Virus record (IMG/VR): IMGVR_UViG_3300025949_001129
Span: 1 to 50,892 of that record
Length of the DNA stretch: 50,892 nucleotides
Direction: 5' to 3' (one strand)
Source: a virus
Made by a program: the position numbers and the translations under genes. Positions 23,783 through 30,699 of this stretch are shown piece after piece. Every line of letters begins with the position of its first letter. Position 1 is the stretch's first letter. The notes beneath the pieces were generated by a model that was not told the origin of the DNA, made no database searches, and saw nothing but the letters and a program-made list of their open reading frames with translations.

Positions 23783-23855
23783 GGGGGGATAGCTCAACAG
23801 GCTAGAGCAGGTGGTTGATACCCATCCGAAGCGGGTTCGAGTCCCGCTCCCTCCA
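23783..23855 (+). tRNA. tRNA-Ile(GAT)
   Basis: A full cloverleaf of 73 bases can be drawn: acceptor GGGGGGA with TCCCTCC (one G-T pair), T8-A9, D-stem GCTC/GAGC with GG in the loop, anticodon stem GGTGG/CCATC around TTGATAC (anticodon GAT at 23817-23819), a four-base variable loop, and T-arm GCGGG-TTCGAGT-CCCGC. Discriminator is A and no CCA is encoded. It has its own promoter and is followed by a long GC hairpin. Its anticodon arm (23812-23825) is perfectly complementary to the 5' end of the downstream short RNA. Confidence 0.88.
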
Positions 23856-23861
23856 GGCCCA

Positions 23862-23894
23862 GGGCGGCCCGGCAAAGATCGAGCCGGGCCGCCC
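23862..23894 (+). terminator. Perfect 12-bp hairpin after the tRNA
   Basis: GGGCGGCCCGGC and GCCGGGCCGCCC pair perfectly around a nine-base loop. No T-run follows, so it may be a processing or pausing structure rather than a true intrinsic terminator. Confidence 0.5.
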
Positions 23895-23898
23895 GGGG

Positions 23899-23927
23899 GT
23901 GACAACGCTAGCGCGTCCAGGTATACT
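23899..23927 (+). promoter_or_regulatory. Promoter of the short anti-anticodon RNA
   Basis: GTGACA (23899-23904), exactly 17 bases, TATACT (23922-23927): five of six matches in each box. The expected start is at about 23932-23935, precisely where complementarity to the tRNA anticodon arm begins. Confidence 0.7.
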
Positions 23928-23931
23928 GGTC

Positions 23932-24000
23932 ATGGGTATCAACCAACTGACCAAGCCTGGACTGAGGCGCTCACCGCAAGGGTGGGCGCCTCGTCTTTTT
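23932..24000 (+). ncRNA. Short terminated RNA whose 5' end is antisense to the tRNA-Ile anticodon arm
   Basis: Between a good promoter and a rho-independent terminator lies an RNA of about 68 bases. Its first 14 bases (ATGGGTATCAACCA, 23932-23945) are the exact reverse complement of 23812-23825 in the tRNA. It could be a trans-acting anti-tRNA, part of a leader that attenuates the gene at 24016, or one arm of a long hairpin in a read-through transcript. The same bases open a 25-codon frame (23932-24009), a possible leader peptide. Function is inference. Confidence 0.55.
23964..24000 (+). terminator. Rho-independent terminator
   Basis: A 12-bp stem (GAGGCGCTCACC with its complement, one G-T pair) with a short GCAAG loop, followed by GTCTTTTT. 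It ends 15 bases before the start codon of the gene at 24016 and just before its Shine-Dalgarno, so it separates that gene from the upstream promoter. Confidence 0.85.
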
Positions 24001-24015
24001 CGGAGGTAAGGTTCG

Positions 24016-24825
24016 ATGGAATCACCAAAACGCGGCCGCGGCCGGCCGGCACTACCGGAGTCCGAGCGGGCTCGGCCCCAGGGCTATTCCGTTCGCCCCG
24101 TGACCGACGAGCGTCTCGAAGCGCTGGCCTCTCGGTATGGCATCGCCAAGAGCGCGATGCTTGAGTCGCTGGTCGAGGACGCCTTCGTATCCCGCCGCTG
24201 GCCGGATGAGCCCCGCGAAGGATATGCGCCGGTCTCGGGAATGCGCGCCGAGGAGCTGATAGGCACTCCGCCCGCGTACACCATATGGAACCCGATCGTG
24301 CGCGAGATCGCGGGATATCGGTTCGCATGCGGCTGCGACATTCGTGGCGACGGATCGTCCTACGCCTGGGTCCCATGCGGCCATCATGTCGAGGCTGCAG
24401 TTTCGCAGACGGTCGACGGAAACGTGCGGCTCAAGCCCATACCGCCCGAGTTCCGAGGCGGATTCCTGCGATCGTTCCCGCTCCCGAACCGCGAGAAGTT
24501 GCAGCACGGGCTCGAGGCCTTCGAGCGGTTCTTCAAGGAGTCGTTTCCGGGCCGCCAGACCGAAGTCGAACACGATCGCGGCGACGGATATTGGTTCCTC
24601 GAGCGCCCGATCGCCGGCGAACCCTGGCATCCCGCGATGCACGTCTGGATCCAGGACGACGTGGTCGCCCTCGTCGGCGTCGACTGGCCGGGCGAGTTCC
24701 GCATACGGTCGTGGCCCGCTTTCGTCGAGCGCCTCGCGGAGCGCGAGCCGCTCACGGCGGTCTACTTGGACGAAGCTGGCACGGTCCGCGTTTCAGGGCA
24801 GAAGCCCGAACCGGTGCGGGCATAG
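24016..24825 (+). CDS. Hypothetical protein behind an attenuator-like leader
   Basis: A 269-residue protein with an excellent ribosome site (GGAGGTAAGG). It begins with an AT-hook-like KRGRGRPALP and a short helical domain (TDERLEALASRYGIAKSAML) similar to ribbon-helix-helix regulators. Then comes a Cys/His segment (FACGCDIRG, VPCGHH) and a C-terminal alpha/beta region. The preceding intrinsic terminator implies regulation by read-through. No family recognised; a DNA-binding regulator is the best guess from the N-terminus. Confidence 0.75.
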   Translation: MESPKRGRGRPALPESERARPQGYSVRPVTDERLEALASRYGIAKSAMLESLVEDAFVSRRWPDEPREGYAPVSGMRAEELIGTPPAYTIWNPIVREIAGYRFACGCDIRGDGSSYAWVPCGHHVEAAVSQTVDGNVRLKPIPPEFRGGFLRSFPLPNREKLQHGLEAFERFFKESFPGRQTEVEHDRGDGYWFLERPIAGEPWHPAMHVWIQDDVVALVGVDWPGEFRIRSWPAFVERLAEREPLTAVYLDEAGTVRVSGQKPEPVRA

Positions 24826-25268
24826 TGGCCGAGCTATGCGCGGGGTGCGGAAAGACGGAGGTTCGCGCGCTCGGGATGCTCTGCGGGCCTTGCGGCAACG
24901 AAGGGCCGAAGAAGCGGGATCGATTGGTCGGGCATGCCGTTCGCGCGCGCAAGAGCGCCAGGTTGCAGGCCGCGAAGCCCGGCGGCCAACCTCGGTCGGC
25001 GTTCTTGCTCTACTGCATCAACACGCACTACTGGAGGTTGGACGTCGATCCCGATGTTCAACCGTCGGAGGCGCAGTTCATATGCCCGGACTGTGGCGGT
25101 GAGTCGATGGTCGTCAAGCGGATTCAGATATCGATAACTGACGCGGCTTGCACGGCTGTCTGTTGGAATGCTGAGGATCCATATCGGTGTTCGTGTTCGT
25201 GCGGCGGAACGAATCACGGGCGTCGCGGCGCGCCTGAAGCGGAGCCGCCCGACCTCGTTGCCGTTTAG
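24825..25268 (+). CDS. Zinc-ribbon protein
   Basis: A 147-residue protein from GTG 24825, sharing a base with the previous stop. Two ribbons: CAGC/CGPC at about 5-23 and CPDC with CSCSC near the end. The middle is basic (AVRARKSARLQAAKPGGQPR). Resembles other phage zinc proteins of the late-early boundary; function unknown. It is the last gene before the palindromic boundary element. Confidence 0.65.
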   Translation: MAELCAGCGKTEVRALGMLCGPCGNEGPKKRDRLVGHAVRARKSARLQAAKPGGQPRSAFLLYCINTHYWRLDVDPDVQPSEAQFICPDCGGESMVVKRIQISITDAACTAVCWNAEDPYRCSCSCGGTNHGRRGAPEAEPPDLVAV

Positions 25269-25286
25269 TCTAAACTAGGTCCGGAC
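25263..25286. promoter_or_regulatory. Boundary element with nested palindromes
   Basis: GTTTAG-T-CTAAAC (25263-25275) is a perfect 13-bp palindrome and GTCCGGAC (25279-25286) a perfect 8-bp one; between them is ACTAGGTCCGG, a relative of the ACTAGGTCGG found upstream of late genes. It opens the 139-base gap before the late genes, so it may control late transcription. No clear gene lies in 25269-25407. Confidence 0.4.
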
Positions 25287-25407
25287 TTCGTGCACGCGGG
25301 CGCGAAACGTGCGATGCTAGACTCGCACGCTTCGCGTTCCACGTTGAACGTTTCCGGACATATGTTCGGCGCAATCAAACGCCTGTTACAAACTAGCAGG
25401 ACCACGT

Positions 25408-26073
25408 TTGCTCTGCGCGCAGGTCGCACTCGTGACCGCGCTGCTCGATGCTTCCGACGCATCATCGCCGACGGTCTGGCAGCTAGGGTTCTGGCCGCCG
25501 GATCGTGACGTACGCGCCGTCGCGCGCAAGCCGCGCGCGCGGATCGTCATCGTCGCACCCGAACATGTCACCGATCACGCCTACGCGTGCACGTATCCCG
25601 GGTGCGCGCGCGGGCCCGAGAACCCGTTCGAAGAGGAGAAGTCGCTCGCGAGCCACCGGTTCGCCGCGCACGGGATCCGCAGTACCAACGCCGAGTCCGT
25701 CGCGCGCCAGCAGCGCCGCGACAAGATCCGCGCGCGCAAGCGCGGCGCCCCGCCGCCCGAGTACATCGACCCCGAGACCATCCGGGTCCAGATCGCGGCG
25801 CTCTTCCCGATCAATCTCGGGCCCAACACCCGCGCCGGCGAGCTCGACCTCGGCGATCGCGAGCACGTCCGGCGGCGCCTCTGCTACCTCATCACCCAGG
25901 AGCTCAAACGCGAGATCCGGCGCTCGCCCGCCGAGATCTGCGTGACGATCGCGCAGCTTGCGGCCGGCGCGCTCGCGCCCCTCGGAATCTCGGCCAAGCA
26001 AATCAACCCCGACGACGCCCTGCTGGCCGGCCCCCGGCCGCAGTTCTCCACACCCAAGAGAGGCAAGCGATGA
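25408..26073 (+). CDS. C2H2-like zinc-finger protein at the start of the late region
   Basis: A 221-residue protein. TTG 25408 has AGGA six bases upstream and is the best-supported start. Residues about 60-90 form a C2H2-type finger (ACTYPGCARG ... SHRFAAHG, C-x4-C-x16-H-x4-H). The C-terminus is helical and basic. It lies just ahead of terminase, so a packaging-site or late-transcription role is possible. Confidence 0.7.
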   Translation: MLCAQVALVTALLDASDASSPTVWQLGFWPPDRDVRAVARKPRARIVIVAPEHVTDHAYACTYPGCARGPENPFEEEKSLASHRFAAHGIRSTNAESVARQQRRDKIRARKRGAPPPEYIDPETIRVQIAALFPINLGPNTRAGELDLGDREHVRRRLCYLITQELKREIRRSPAEICVTIAQLAAGALAPLGISAKQINPDDALLAGPRPQFSTPKRGKR

Positions 26074-26246
26074 GCAACCTAACGGGCACGTCCATCAAAG
26101 TCGAAGCCGTCGAGAAGGACGAGATCGGCAACCTGCTGGTCGAGACGGGCATAAAACTCACCGGCCAGGCGGCGTTCTACACCGCGGAATCGTTCGAAAC
26201 GTTCGTCGATATGTGCCGCGCCAAGCTCGGGCGGCCGATCGGATGA
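26070..26246 (+). CDS. Small hypothetical protein
   Basis: A 58-residue protein with ATGA overlaps. Beta-like N-terminus (TSIKVEAVEKDEIGNLLVET) and a helical end (SFETFVDMCRAKLG). No motif recognised. Confidence 0.6.
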   Translation: MSNLTGTSIKVEAVEKDEIGNLLVETGIKLTGQAAFYTAESFETFVDMCRAKLGRPIG

Positions 26247-26569
26247 CCGGCTGGATCGCCGCGGGCATCCTCGCTATTCTCTGTGCCGTCTGCGTCAGGG
26301 GTCGGCGCGGCGGCGGCGTTGCGGCACCCCCGTTGTCGCCCGAGGTCCGGGCGCGGCTCGATGCGATGCCGAAGACGCCGCCGCAATCCGCCGTACACAC
26401 GAGCGCGGCATGCGCGCCGACGGCGACGTGCTCGGCTTGCGGGAGGGCAGTCCCCGTTGCGTCGTCGGCCGACGCCAGCCTGGTTGGCCGCCAGGTTGCC
26501 GGCGCGCTTGCCGAGGTGCAGCGGCATGGCTACGGGCGGGCACGCGGCTTCGGAGCGCACTTCACGTGA
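26243..26569 (+). CDS. Membrane-anchored hypothetical protein
   Basis: A 108-residue protein. N-terminal transmembrane helix (WIAAGILAILCAVCV), then basic residues, a Pro-rich linker and a CSAC pair. Probably an inner-membrane protein with a cytoplasmic tail. Function unknown. Confidence 0.55.
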   Translation: MTGWIAAGILAILCAVCVRGRRGGGVAAPPLSPEVRARLDAMPKTPPQSAVHTSAACAPTATCSACGRAVPVASSADASLVGRQVAGALAEVQRHGYGRARGFGAHFT

Positions 26570-26793
26570 CGGCCGCGATCGTCGTCGGCCTCGTGGCGCT
26601 CACCCGCGCGAGCGCCTTCTGCCGGGTCTGCCGGCGCCGCGACGGACACGCGATCGTCCCGCCCTACGTTCGCGCGCGCATCGTCGCTGGGCTGCGCGCG
26701 TCTCGCGCGGACCTAACGCGGCTCGCCGCGGAGGTCGTGGAGTACCGCGGGCTCGGGCGCCGCGCGCGCCGCGCGCGCCGGTCGGGGGGATGA
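26566..26793 (+). CDS. Small basic protein with hydrophobic start
   Basis: A 75-residue protein from GTG 26566 (GTGA overlap). Hydrophobic first 15 residues (TAAIVVGLVALTRASA), a CRVC pair, and an Arg-rich C-terminus. Unknown function. Confidence 0.5.
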   Translation: MTAAIVVGLVALTRASAFCRVCRRRDGHAIVPPYVRARIVAGLRASRADLTRLAAEVVEYRGLGRRARRARRSGG

Positions 26794-27038
26794 TCGGTGG
26801 CCCGGTCCAGATCCGCGCCCGCTGGGGCGGCTACACCCCCGAAGAAGGCACGTGGTTCGCAAGCGCCCGCGGACGCTTCGTCTACCGCGTCGCCGCCGTC
26901 CGCCGCATCGACCCGCGCCAAAACCGGCACCGCTACGCCTACGCTCTCACCTGCGAAAGGTGGTCGCCCGAAGACGTCCCAGCCGAAGCCGCCGTCCAGC
27001 CGTGGAAGTGGGACCGCCGCAAAAGGCGCCGGACCTAA
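26790..27038 (+). CDS. Conserved small phage protein upstream of terminase
   Basis: An 82-residue protein. The opening IRARWGGYTPEEGTWF, the RGRFVYRVAAV strand and the ending CERWSPEDV...WKWDRRKRR fit a phage family I have seen near terminase genes. Third positions are almost all G/C, so this is the principal reading frame here. The terminase small subunit frame overlaps nearly all of it. Confidence 0.7.
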   Translation: MIGGPVQIRARWGGYTPEEGTWFASARGRFVYRVAAVRRIDPRQNRHRYAYALTCERWSPEDVPAEAAVQPWKWDRRKRRRT

Positions 27039-27477
27039 GCGTCGCAGCGGACCCGAACCCGGCAAGCCGTACAAGCTCGACGCGACTACCCGGAAGCGCA
27101 TCATCCAGGTTCTCGAAGTCGGTGGAACCTGGGGAATGGCCGCCGCCGCCGGACACGTCTCGGTTGATTCGGTGAAACGCTGGCGGGACGACGTTGCGGA
27201 CTTTGCGGAAGAATGCGCGCGCGCGAGAGATTCTGGCGCCGCAAAGCTGGTCGCGAAGGTCCGGGCCGCGGCGGAGGCCGGCGACTGGCGCGCGGCGTCC
27301 TGGCTGCTCGAGCGGACGAGCCCGAACGAGTACGGCCGACGCGTGCAGATCGCGGGACCTAACGGCGGCCCCGTGCCGATCGAGGGCGAGCTGCGCGTCG
27401 CGGACGGCGTGCGGGCGAACTCCGCCGCTTCTGACGTGATGCACCTGGCGATCGCCAAGGCGGCCGGCACGTCGTGA
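26797..27477 (+). CDS. Terminase small subunit-like protein (5' end uncertain)
   Basis: A 226-residue reading from GTG 26797. The C-terminal 135 residues carry the expected HTH-like part (KRIIQVLEVGGTWGMAAAAG, VSVDSVKRWRDDVADFAEEC) and ASWLLERTSPNEYGRR, typical of small terminase subunits that recognise pac/cos DNA. The first about 80 residues overlap the gene at 26790 in the +1 frame and are Ala/Pro/Lys-rich and disordered. No start codon exists in this frame between 26797 and 27100, so either the overlap is translated or a +1 shift from the upstream gene, for instance at the AAAA run near 27023, supplies the N-terminus. Confidence 0.72.
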   Translation: MARSRSAPAGAATPPKKARGSQAPADASSTASPPSAASTRAKTGTATPTLSPAKGGRPKTSQPKPPSSRGSGTAAKGAGPKRRSGPEPGKPYKLDATTRKRIIQVLEVGGTWGMAAAAGHVSVDSVKRWRDDVADFAEECARARDSGAAKLVAKVRAAAEAGDWRAASWLLERTSPNEYGRRVQIAGPNGGPVPIEGELRVADGVRANSAASDVMHLAIAKAAGTS

Positions 27478-29072
27478 GCGCGGTCGACGAAGCGGCCCCT
27501 GAGGAGCTGCAGCGCGAGCTGAACGAGGACGTCATCATGGCGGCATCTTCGCCGGCGGGCTTCGCGTTCGTGGCCACGCGCGACGATGCGATGCCGTACA
27601 TCCCCGACAAGTTCCACCTGGAGATCGCCAAGGGGCTGGTCGACATCGAGCAGGGCCGCCTCGAGCTGCTGGTGATCCAGTGCCCGGTCCAGCACGGGAA
27701 GTCGACGACCGCGAGCGTCTGGGGCCAGGCGTGGGAGTTCGGCGTCCATCCGAACTGGCGCGTGATCGGCGCGACGTACAACACCGACTTCGCCGAGGAC
27801 AACCTCGGCAAGCCTACGCGCGACATCCTCGAGCGCCACGGCCCGGCGTTCTTCGGCGTGCATGTCGACCCGACGTCGCGCTCGATGAAGCGCTGGGGCA
27901 CGACCGCCGGCGGGCGTATGGTCGCGGTCGGCGTCGACAAGCCCGTCACGGGTCGACCGGCCGACAAGATCCTGATCGACGACCCGTACCCCGGTCTCGC
28001 GGAGGCCATGAGCCGCAACTTCCGCGCCGAGATCGAGGATTGGTTCAAGGCGAACGTCATCTCGCGGCGCGCGGCCAAGCTGCGCCTGGTCGTCATCATG
28101 TCCCGCTGGAACGAGGACGACTTCGTGGCGTTCGTCCTCCGGATGGCTGAGGAGGGCGGCTGGAAGTACAAGGTGCTCGACTTCCCCGCGATCGCCATCT
28201 GCCCGATCGAGGGCTGCAACGCGCCGAAGTTGACCGTCGTCGACGGTGCGGGCCCGGGCGAGCTCGAGCTGGTCATCGAGCCCTGCGATCACGGCGTGCG
28301 CGACTCGTTAGGTCGTCTGCCGGGCGAGGCGCTCTGGCCGCGCGTGCGCCCGATCGAGTTCCTCAAGAAGCAGTACATCGCGATGGGCGGCCCGCTGTTC
28401 GACTCGCTCTACCAGGGCCGCCCGCGCAAGGCCGGCGGCACGATCTTCAAGCAGGAGTGGTATCGGTACTTCACCTTGACCGACGGAATCGTGACGCTCC
28501 GGAACAACGCCGGCGTCGGCATCCAGCAGTACCGCGTGTCCGAGTGCATCTGTTTCCAGATCGTCGACCTCGCGTCGGGCGACACGCAGACGTTACGTTC
28601 GGGTGTCACGCGCGCGAAGAAGGCCGACTACTTCGTGGTCGGGACGTTCCTGCTGTGCCCCCGGAACGAGCTGCTCGTCTGGAACATCTTCCGCGACAAC
28701 CGGATCGACGGAACGGCGCAGCTCCCGCTGCTCGGGCAGTTGAAGTCGAAGTACGGATCCGGCCGCATCGGCATCGAGGCCGTGGCGTACCAATGGACGG
28801 CCGTGCAGCAGGCGGTCGCGGCGGGTCTGCCGGCGGTGCCGATCGTGCGCGGCAACGAGAGCAAAGAGACGCGCGCGTGGGCGATTGCCGCGCGGTACGA
28901 GACCGGCCAGGTCTACCACCTCCAGGGCGCGCCGTGGATCGACGCGCTCGAGAGCGAGCTGCTGGCGTTCCCGCGCGGCGCGAACGACGACCAGGTGGAC
29001 GTGCTCAGCGACGCCGGCGCAGTGGTGGCGGAACGCCTTGGAACGAGCAAGCCCAATGGAGTTCGCGTATGA
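27474..29072 (+). CDS. terL: Terminase large subunit
   Basis: A 532-residue packaging motor and nuclease. ATPase: CPVQHGKST (Walker A, about 70), ILIDDP (Walker B, about 167), followed by a VVIMSRWNEDDF coupling region. Nuclease: QIVDLASGDTQT (first Asp, about 365), GIEAVAYQ (Glu, about 434) and DDQVDVLSDA (about 505). Length is normal. GTG 27474 overlaps the small subunit stop (GTGA). Confidence 0.96.
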   Translation: MSAVDEAAPEELQRELNEDVIMAASSPAGFAFVATRDDAMPYIPDKFHLEIAKGLVDIEQGRLELLVIQCPVQHGKSTTASVWGQAWEFGVHPNWRVIGATYNTDFAEDNLGKPTRDILERHGPAFFGVHVDPTSRSMKRWGTTAGGRMVAVGVDKPVTGRPADKILIDDPYPGLAEAMSRNFRAEIEDWFKANVISRRAAKLRLVVIMSRWNEDDFVAFVLRMAEEGGWKYKVLDFPAIAICPIEGCNAPKLTVVDGAGPGELELVIEPCDHGVRDSLGRLPGEALWPRVRPIEFLKKQYIAMGGPLFDSLYQGRPRKAGGTIFKQEWYRYFTLTDGIVTLRNNAGVGIQQYRVSECICFQIVDLASGDTQTLRSGVTRAKKADYFVVGTFLLCPRNELLVWNIFRDNRIDGTAQLPLLGQLKSKYGSGRIGIEAVAYQWTAVQQAVAAGLPAVPIVRGNESKETRAWAIAARYETGQVYHLQGAPWIDALESELLAFPRGANDDQVDVLSDAGAVVAERLGTSKPNGVRV

Positions 29073-29404
29073 GCCTCTTCGGACACCAGGACGACCGCTC
29101 ACCGGATCGCTACGGGTGTGGCGGACCCTACGGTCAGTTCGTGGACGATCTGCAAGGCAGCCAGATCCCGCCACCGACGCCCGAATCCGTCGCGCGCATT
29201 CTGCATGAGGGAACCCCACCGGACGACTTCGCGGTGCCCGGGGCGGTCGCACGCGATCTGCTGACCGAGGCGTGGCCACCGTTCGGCGGCGACGTCGAGC
29301 AGGCCGAGCGCTGGATGCACACGCTGCGCGCGATCGGCTTCGTGGCGTTCGTCGGGTTCGTCTTCCTCGCCGGCTACCTCGTCGGCGTGAGCGCGCACCA
29401 GTGA
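29069..29404 (+). CDS. Hypothetical protein with C-terminal membrane helix
   Basis: A 111-residue protein. The N-terminal 85 residues are soluble and charged; the end is a transmembrane helix (AIGFVAFVGFVFLAGYLVGV), giving a tail-anchored topology. ATGA and GTGA overlaps. Function unknown. Confidence 0.6.
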   Translation: MSLFGHQDDRSPDRYGCGGPYGQFVDDLQGSQIPPPTPESVARILHEGTPPDDFAVPGAVARDLLTEAWPPFGGDVEQAERWMHTLRAIGFVAFVGFVFLAGYLVGVSAHQ

Positions 29405-29637
29405 ACCGCCACTGCTTCCGCGCCGACGGCGACCCGAAGATGGCGTTCGAGACGTTCGACAAGGCGCAGGAGGCGGCCGAGGACAACTTCCGCCGGCGCC
29501 ACATCCGGTGCCACGCGTATCGGTGCGACGAGCACGGTTGGCACGTGGGGGGCAACGTCCCGCGCGCCGAGCGCGACGTCACCAGACCCGAGCCGGTGCT
29601 ACCGCGGCAGCGCCGCCGAGACCGGATCGCCTGCTGA
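29401..29637 (+). CDS. Small His/Cys-containing protein
   Basis: A 78-residue protein with CHAYRCDEHGWHVG, a His/Cys-rich segment matching the ends of small phage zinc proteins. Preceded by a helical region (FDKAQEAAEDNFRRRHIRC). Unknown function. Confidence 0.55.
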   Translation: MNRHCFRADGDPKMAFETFDKAQEAAEDNFRRRHIRCHAYRCDEHGWHVGGNVPRAERDVTRPEPVLPRQRRRDRIAC

Positions 29638-29963
29638 TGTCCTGGTACACGAGCACGGGCGGGACGACGAGCAGCGTCGGATTCGGGACCACCGTCCATA
29701 TCCGGATGGGGCCGCCGCCGAAGCCGCCGTGCTGCCACATCTGCGCCGGGCCGCCCGAGCGCATCACGCCCGACCATCGCTACTGGTGCTGCCGTTGCCT
29801 CGTCATCGACCAGGCCAACGCGCTGTTCCCGCTGCTCTTCGACGCGGTCGCGCCGGATCAGCGCCCCAAGCTCTACCGCGCGCTCGCGGCCGTCTTCCAT
29901 CCCGACGTCGGCGGCGACGAGCGCGTGATGCAGTTCCTCAACACGTTCAAGGAGAGATTCTGA
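29637..29963 (+). CDS. Zinc-ribbon plus J-domain-like protein
   Basis: A 108-residue protein. Residues about 33-54 carry CCHIC and CCRC, a zinc ribbon. Residues about 78-107 (LYRALAAVFHPDVGGDERVM, then QFLNTFKE) look like J-domain helices II-III with the HPD tripeptide that stimulates DnaK ATPase. It could recruit host chaperone DnaK, useful for capsid assembly or replication. Helix I is replaced by the ribbon, so full J activity is not certain. Confidence 0.65.
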   Translation: MSWYTSTGGTTSSVGFGTTVHIRMGPPPKPPCCHICAGPPERITPDHRYWCCRCLVIDQANALFPLLFDAVAPDQRPKLYRALAAVFHPDVGGDERVMQFLNTFKERF

Positions 29964-30160
29964 TGGACATATTCGACAACCATACGCCGGACGCGGCCCA
30001 GGCCGCTGCTATCGAGCGAATCCGCGCTGGCGCGCGCGAGTTCGCGCAGATCATCGAGGACAACGCGCCCAACTGCGCCGACCGCGCCGTGGCGCGCCGC
30101 AAGGTCCGCGAGGCGATGATGTCCGCGAACGCGGCCGTCGTCCTCCAGGGGCACTGCTGA
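29963..30160 (+). CDS. Acb2/Tad1-like cyclic-nucleotide sponge
   Basis: A 65-residue two-helix protein. The helical hairpin AAAIERIRAGAREFAQIIED and VARRKVREAMMSANAAVVLQ matches the Acb2/Tad1 pattern (IR..A..fA..I....P....r..A...lEeA.m.ANAAia). Those phage proteins bind and sequester cyclic di- and trinucleotides or gcADPR and so defeat CBASS or Thoeris. Good ribosome site (AAGGAG). Its place among small late-region accessory genes is usual for anti-defence genes. Ligand is not predictable from sequence alone. Confidence 0.72.
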   Translation: MDIFDNHTPDAAQAAAIERIRAGAREFAQIIEDNAPNCADRAVARRKVREAMMSANAAVVLQGHC

Positions 30161-30450
30161 TGAACACCCAGACGGGCAAGCTCTACGACACCAGCGATCC
30201 CGCGCAGGCGTTCGACCTGGAGATCGAGCGCGAGCTGACGCGCGCCCAGGGCCTCAATCCGGACGAGATCATCGTTCCGATCGACACGTTCGATCTGAGC
30301 GCCGCGGTGCGAATCAAGCATGGAGCCTGGGGGCACCTTTGCCTGTCGGACTGCCCGCGAACCGGACCGCCGAGCATGCCAGCGCGGGATTCGCACCGTC
30401 GGAAGAAGCGCCAGATGGCGCGCGCGTCGCGGAGGGCGAACCGTGGGTGA
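30160..30450 (+). CDS. Hypothetical protein with Arg-rich tail
   Basis: A 96-residue protein. Soluble N-terminal 60 residues (FDLEIERELTRAQGLNPDEI), then a very basic tail RRKKRQMARASRRANRG that closely resembles the tail of the following gene (RRKKRDMAKRSRRANR). Nucleic-acid or membrane binding is likely for the tail. Confidence 0.55.
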   Translation: MNTQTGKLYDTSDPAQAFDLEIERELTRAQGLNPDEIIVPIDTFDLSAAVRIKHGAWGHLCLSDCPRTGPPSMPARDSHRRKKRQMARASRRANRG

Positions 30451-30574
30451 GAACATGGCCTACGGCCCCTGGCCCGAGCCGCGCATCAAGCTCGCGAACC
30501 GGTCGCGCGTCGATCGCCCGAAGCGCCGGAAGAAGCGGGACATGGCCAAGCGCTCGCGGCGGGCGAACCGATGA
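30443..30574 (+). CDS. Tiny Arg-rich protein
   Basis: A 43-residue reading (GTG 30443 or ATG 30455) ending RRKKRDMAKRSRRANR, almost identical to the end of the preceding protein, so the two tails probably duplicated. Unknown function. Confidence 0.45.
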   Translation: MGENMAYGPWPEPRIKLANRSRVDRPKRRKKRDMAKRSRRANR

Positions 30575-30699
30575 GGCTCCTCGGCTGGGCGCTGGCGCCG
30601 TTCGTCCTTCTCGTCGCCGTCCCGATCGCGCTCGGCGCGCTGATGTTCGAGACGGCGCGCAACGGCCAAACGGTCGAGAACCGGCAGCTCGGCGCGTGA
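30571..30699 (+). CDS. Small membrane protein
   Basis: A 42-residue protein with one strong hydrophobic helix (LGWALAPFVLLVAVPIALGA) and a polar tail. ATGA and GTGA overlaps. Unknown function. Confidence 0.5.
   Translation: MRLLGWALAPFVLLVAVPIALGALMFETARNGQTVENRQLGA

Noticed and set aside
23783-23945. tRNA plus 14-base inverted copy as the phage attachment site
   Set aside because: The integrase is 22 kb away, the copy is inverted rather than direct, and a second promoter and terminator explain the region better. Host sequence would be needed to exclude it fully.
26644-26651. GGACACGC within the gene at 26566
   Set aside because: Lacks the GGTC extension and a start codon at the fixed distance.
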